A stretch of DNA of 21,768 nt from a virus. The translations under genes and the position numbers were made by a program. The stretch lies in IMG/VR virus record IMGVR_UViG_3300009093_001221, positions 1 through 21,768 of that record. One strand, 5' to 3'. A model generated the notes under the pieces. That model did no database searches, was not told the origin of the DNA, and saw only the letters and a list, made by a program, of their open reading frames with translations. Below, one piece after another: positions 21,277-21,768 of the stretch; within the stretch, counting starts at the first letter, position 1; each line of letters begins with the position of its first letter.

Positions 21277-21291
21277 GAACAAAAAGAGAAC
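21277..21291. promoter_or_regulatory. SOS-box-like direct repeat abutting the portal promoter
   Basis: On the plus strand it reads GAAC-AAAAAGA-GAAC; on the minus strand GTTC-TCTTTTT-GTTC, the textbook form of an alphaproteobacterial LexA site including an AT-rich centre. It directly touches the upstream edge of the -35 element, so bound LexA could hinder RNA polymerase on the structural operon. Confidence 0.7.
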
Positions 21292-21318
21292 TAATTCGGT
21301 CGCGCAAGTCGAATGCCA

Positions 21319-21768
21319 TCACTCAGCGTCCGTGCGCCGGCGCAATTCGGTGAACAGCCAAGCGCCGGCGGGAAGCGCGGCGAGGCCGGGAAGGATCAGT
21401 CGGATGGCCAGGTAATCGCCCCAACTCTCGAAGGAGACCTTCTCACTGTCCAAGACCAGCCAACAAACCACCCCGGCTAGGCCGAGCGCCAGAACAACCG
21501 GCGCCATCCAGCGCAGGGCCGTCGCCCGACGCCCCGCTTTGCGCGAGGCGCGCCAAAGCCATAGCGAAGCGACGAGCAAGGCCGGTCCGCTTCCGGAAAG
21601 TCCAAGGGATAACAACACCAAAAGGGTGGGCGCCTCAGGAAAATCCCGCAGCAAGAACAATCCAACACCCACCAGCACCTGTAGCCCCCGGGCGAGGGCC
21701 GCAACGCCCGTCACCATCAGACCGATCGCGACGGCGTAGGCGGCAATTCGGCGAACTTTAGGTTGCAT
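21319..21768 (-). CDS. Multi-pass membrane protein at the window edge
   Basis: This is a 149-residue protein whose ATG is the last codon of the window, so its upstream region cannot be examined. Four or five hydrophobic segments are visible (about 8-25, 29-40, 47-72, 87-106 and 119-140), with a basic loop near 74-86 and a charged C-terminus. No family is recognised. It lies upstream of the portal promoter, where terminase genes are expected nearby, and resembles the other small membrane genes inserted in this operon in size and type. It could equally be a longer gene whose start lies outside the window. Confidence 0.65.
   Translation of the reverse strand: MQPKVRRIAAYAVAIGLMVTGVAALARGLQVLVGVGLFLLRDFPEAPTLLVLLSLGLSGSGPALLVASLWLWRASRKAGRRATALRWMAPVVLALGLAGVVCWLVLDSEKVSFESWGDYLAIRLILPGLAALPAGAWLFTELRRRTDAE

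Noticed and set aside
1-21768. Integrase, terminase, tRNA, att sites, rRNA, CRISPR arrays or insertion sequences
   Set aside because: None was found on either strand. The window appears to be an internal slice of a phage late region.

Overview
The window is the late (structural and lysis) region of a podovirus-type temperate phage or prophage with a P22-like head. The host is probably an alphaproteobacterium of the Caulobacter/Phenylobacterium kind. Three things point there: very GC-rich DNA with dense, overlapping genes; P22-type head proteins in canonical order; and four direct repeats of the form GAAC-N7-GAAC, the reverse complement of the alphaproteobacterial LexA (SOS) box GTTC-N7-GTTC. 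No terminase, integrase, repressor, tRNA or att site is visible. They would lie outside, with the terminase expected to the right. Whether this is an integrated prophage cannot be decided from the window.

The main operon runs leftwards on the minus strand. From the right: a small membrane protein (21319-21768); a strong promoter with an abutting SOS box; portal (19167-21095); a glycine-zipper protein; scaffold; a protein with a papain-like flavour; P22-type coat; and a small candidate decoration protein. Next come two paralogous membrane-anchored proteins, the gp4-like adaptor, a small conserved protein, a fibre, a beta-rich protein and a glycine-rich adhesin. After a rightward glycosyltransferase/methyltransferase pair (7946-10432) the minus operon resumes. 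It continues with the tail nozzle, a GNAT-like small virion protein, a probable ejection protein, a holin candidate and overlapping Rz/Rz1 spanins. Beyond a rightward DUF2239 gene come a small protein, a large probable fibre, a lysozyme-like protein and two small proteins with matching C-terminal tails.

The unusual part is a set of accessory ('moron') genes inserted at almost every boundary of the structural operon. Most encode small membrane proteins: 21319-21768, 18505-19170, 15965-16363, 13585-13986 and 13091-13588. GAAC-N7-GAAC occurs exactly four times by my reading, always in a gap between genes or over a start codon. One copy lies next to the portal promoter, two sit just downstream of promoters for rightward membrane genes, and one sits upstream of the paralogous pair. 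The simplest reading is that host LexA directly controls both the structural operon and a battery of membrane proteins, so DNA damage would switch on both. This is inferred from motif, spacing and position and has not been tested.

A second theme is a possible capsid-targeting tail. The scaffold and the neighbouring glycine-zipper protein both end in an ATK[EQ]WM-x2-R motif.
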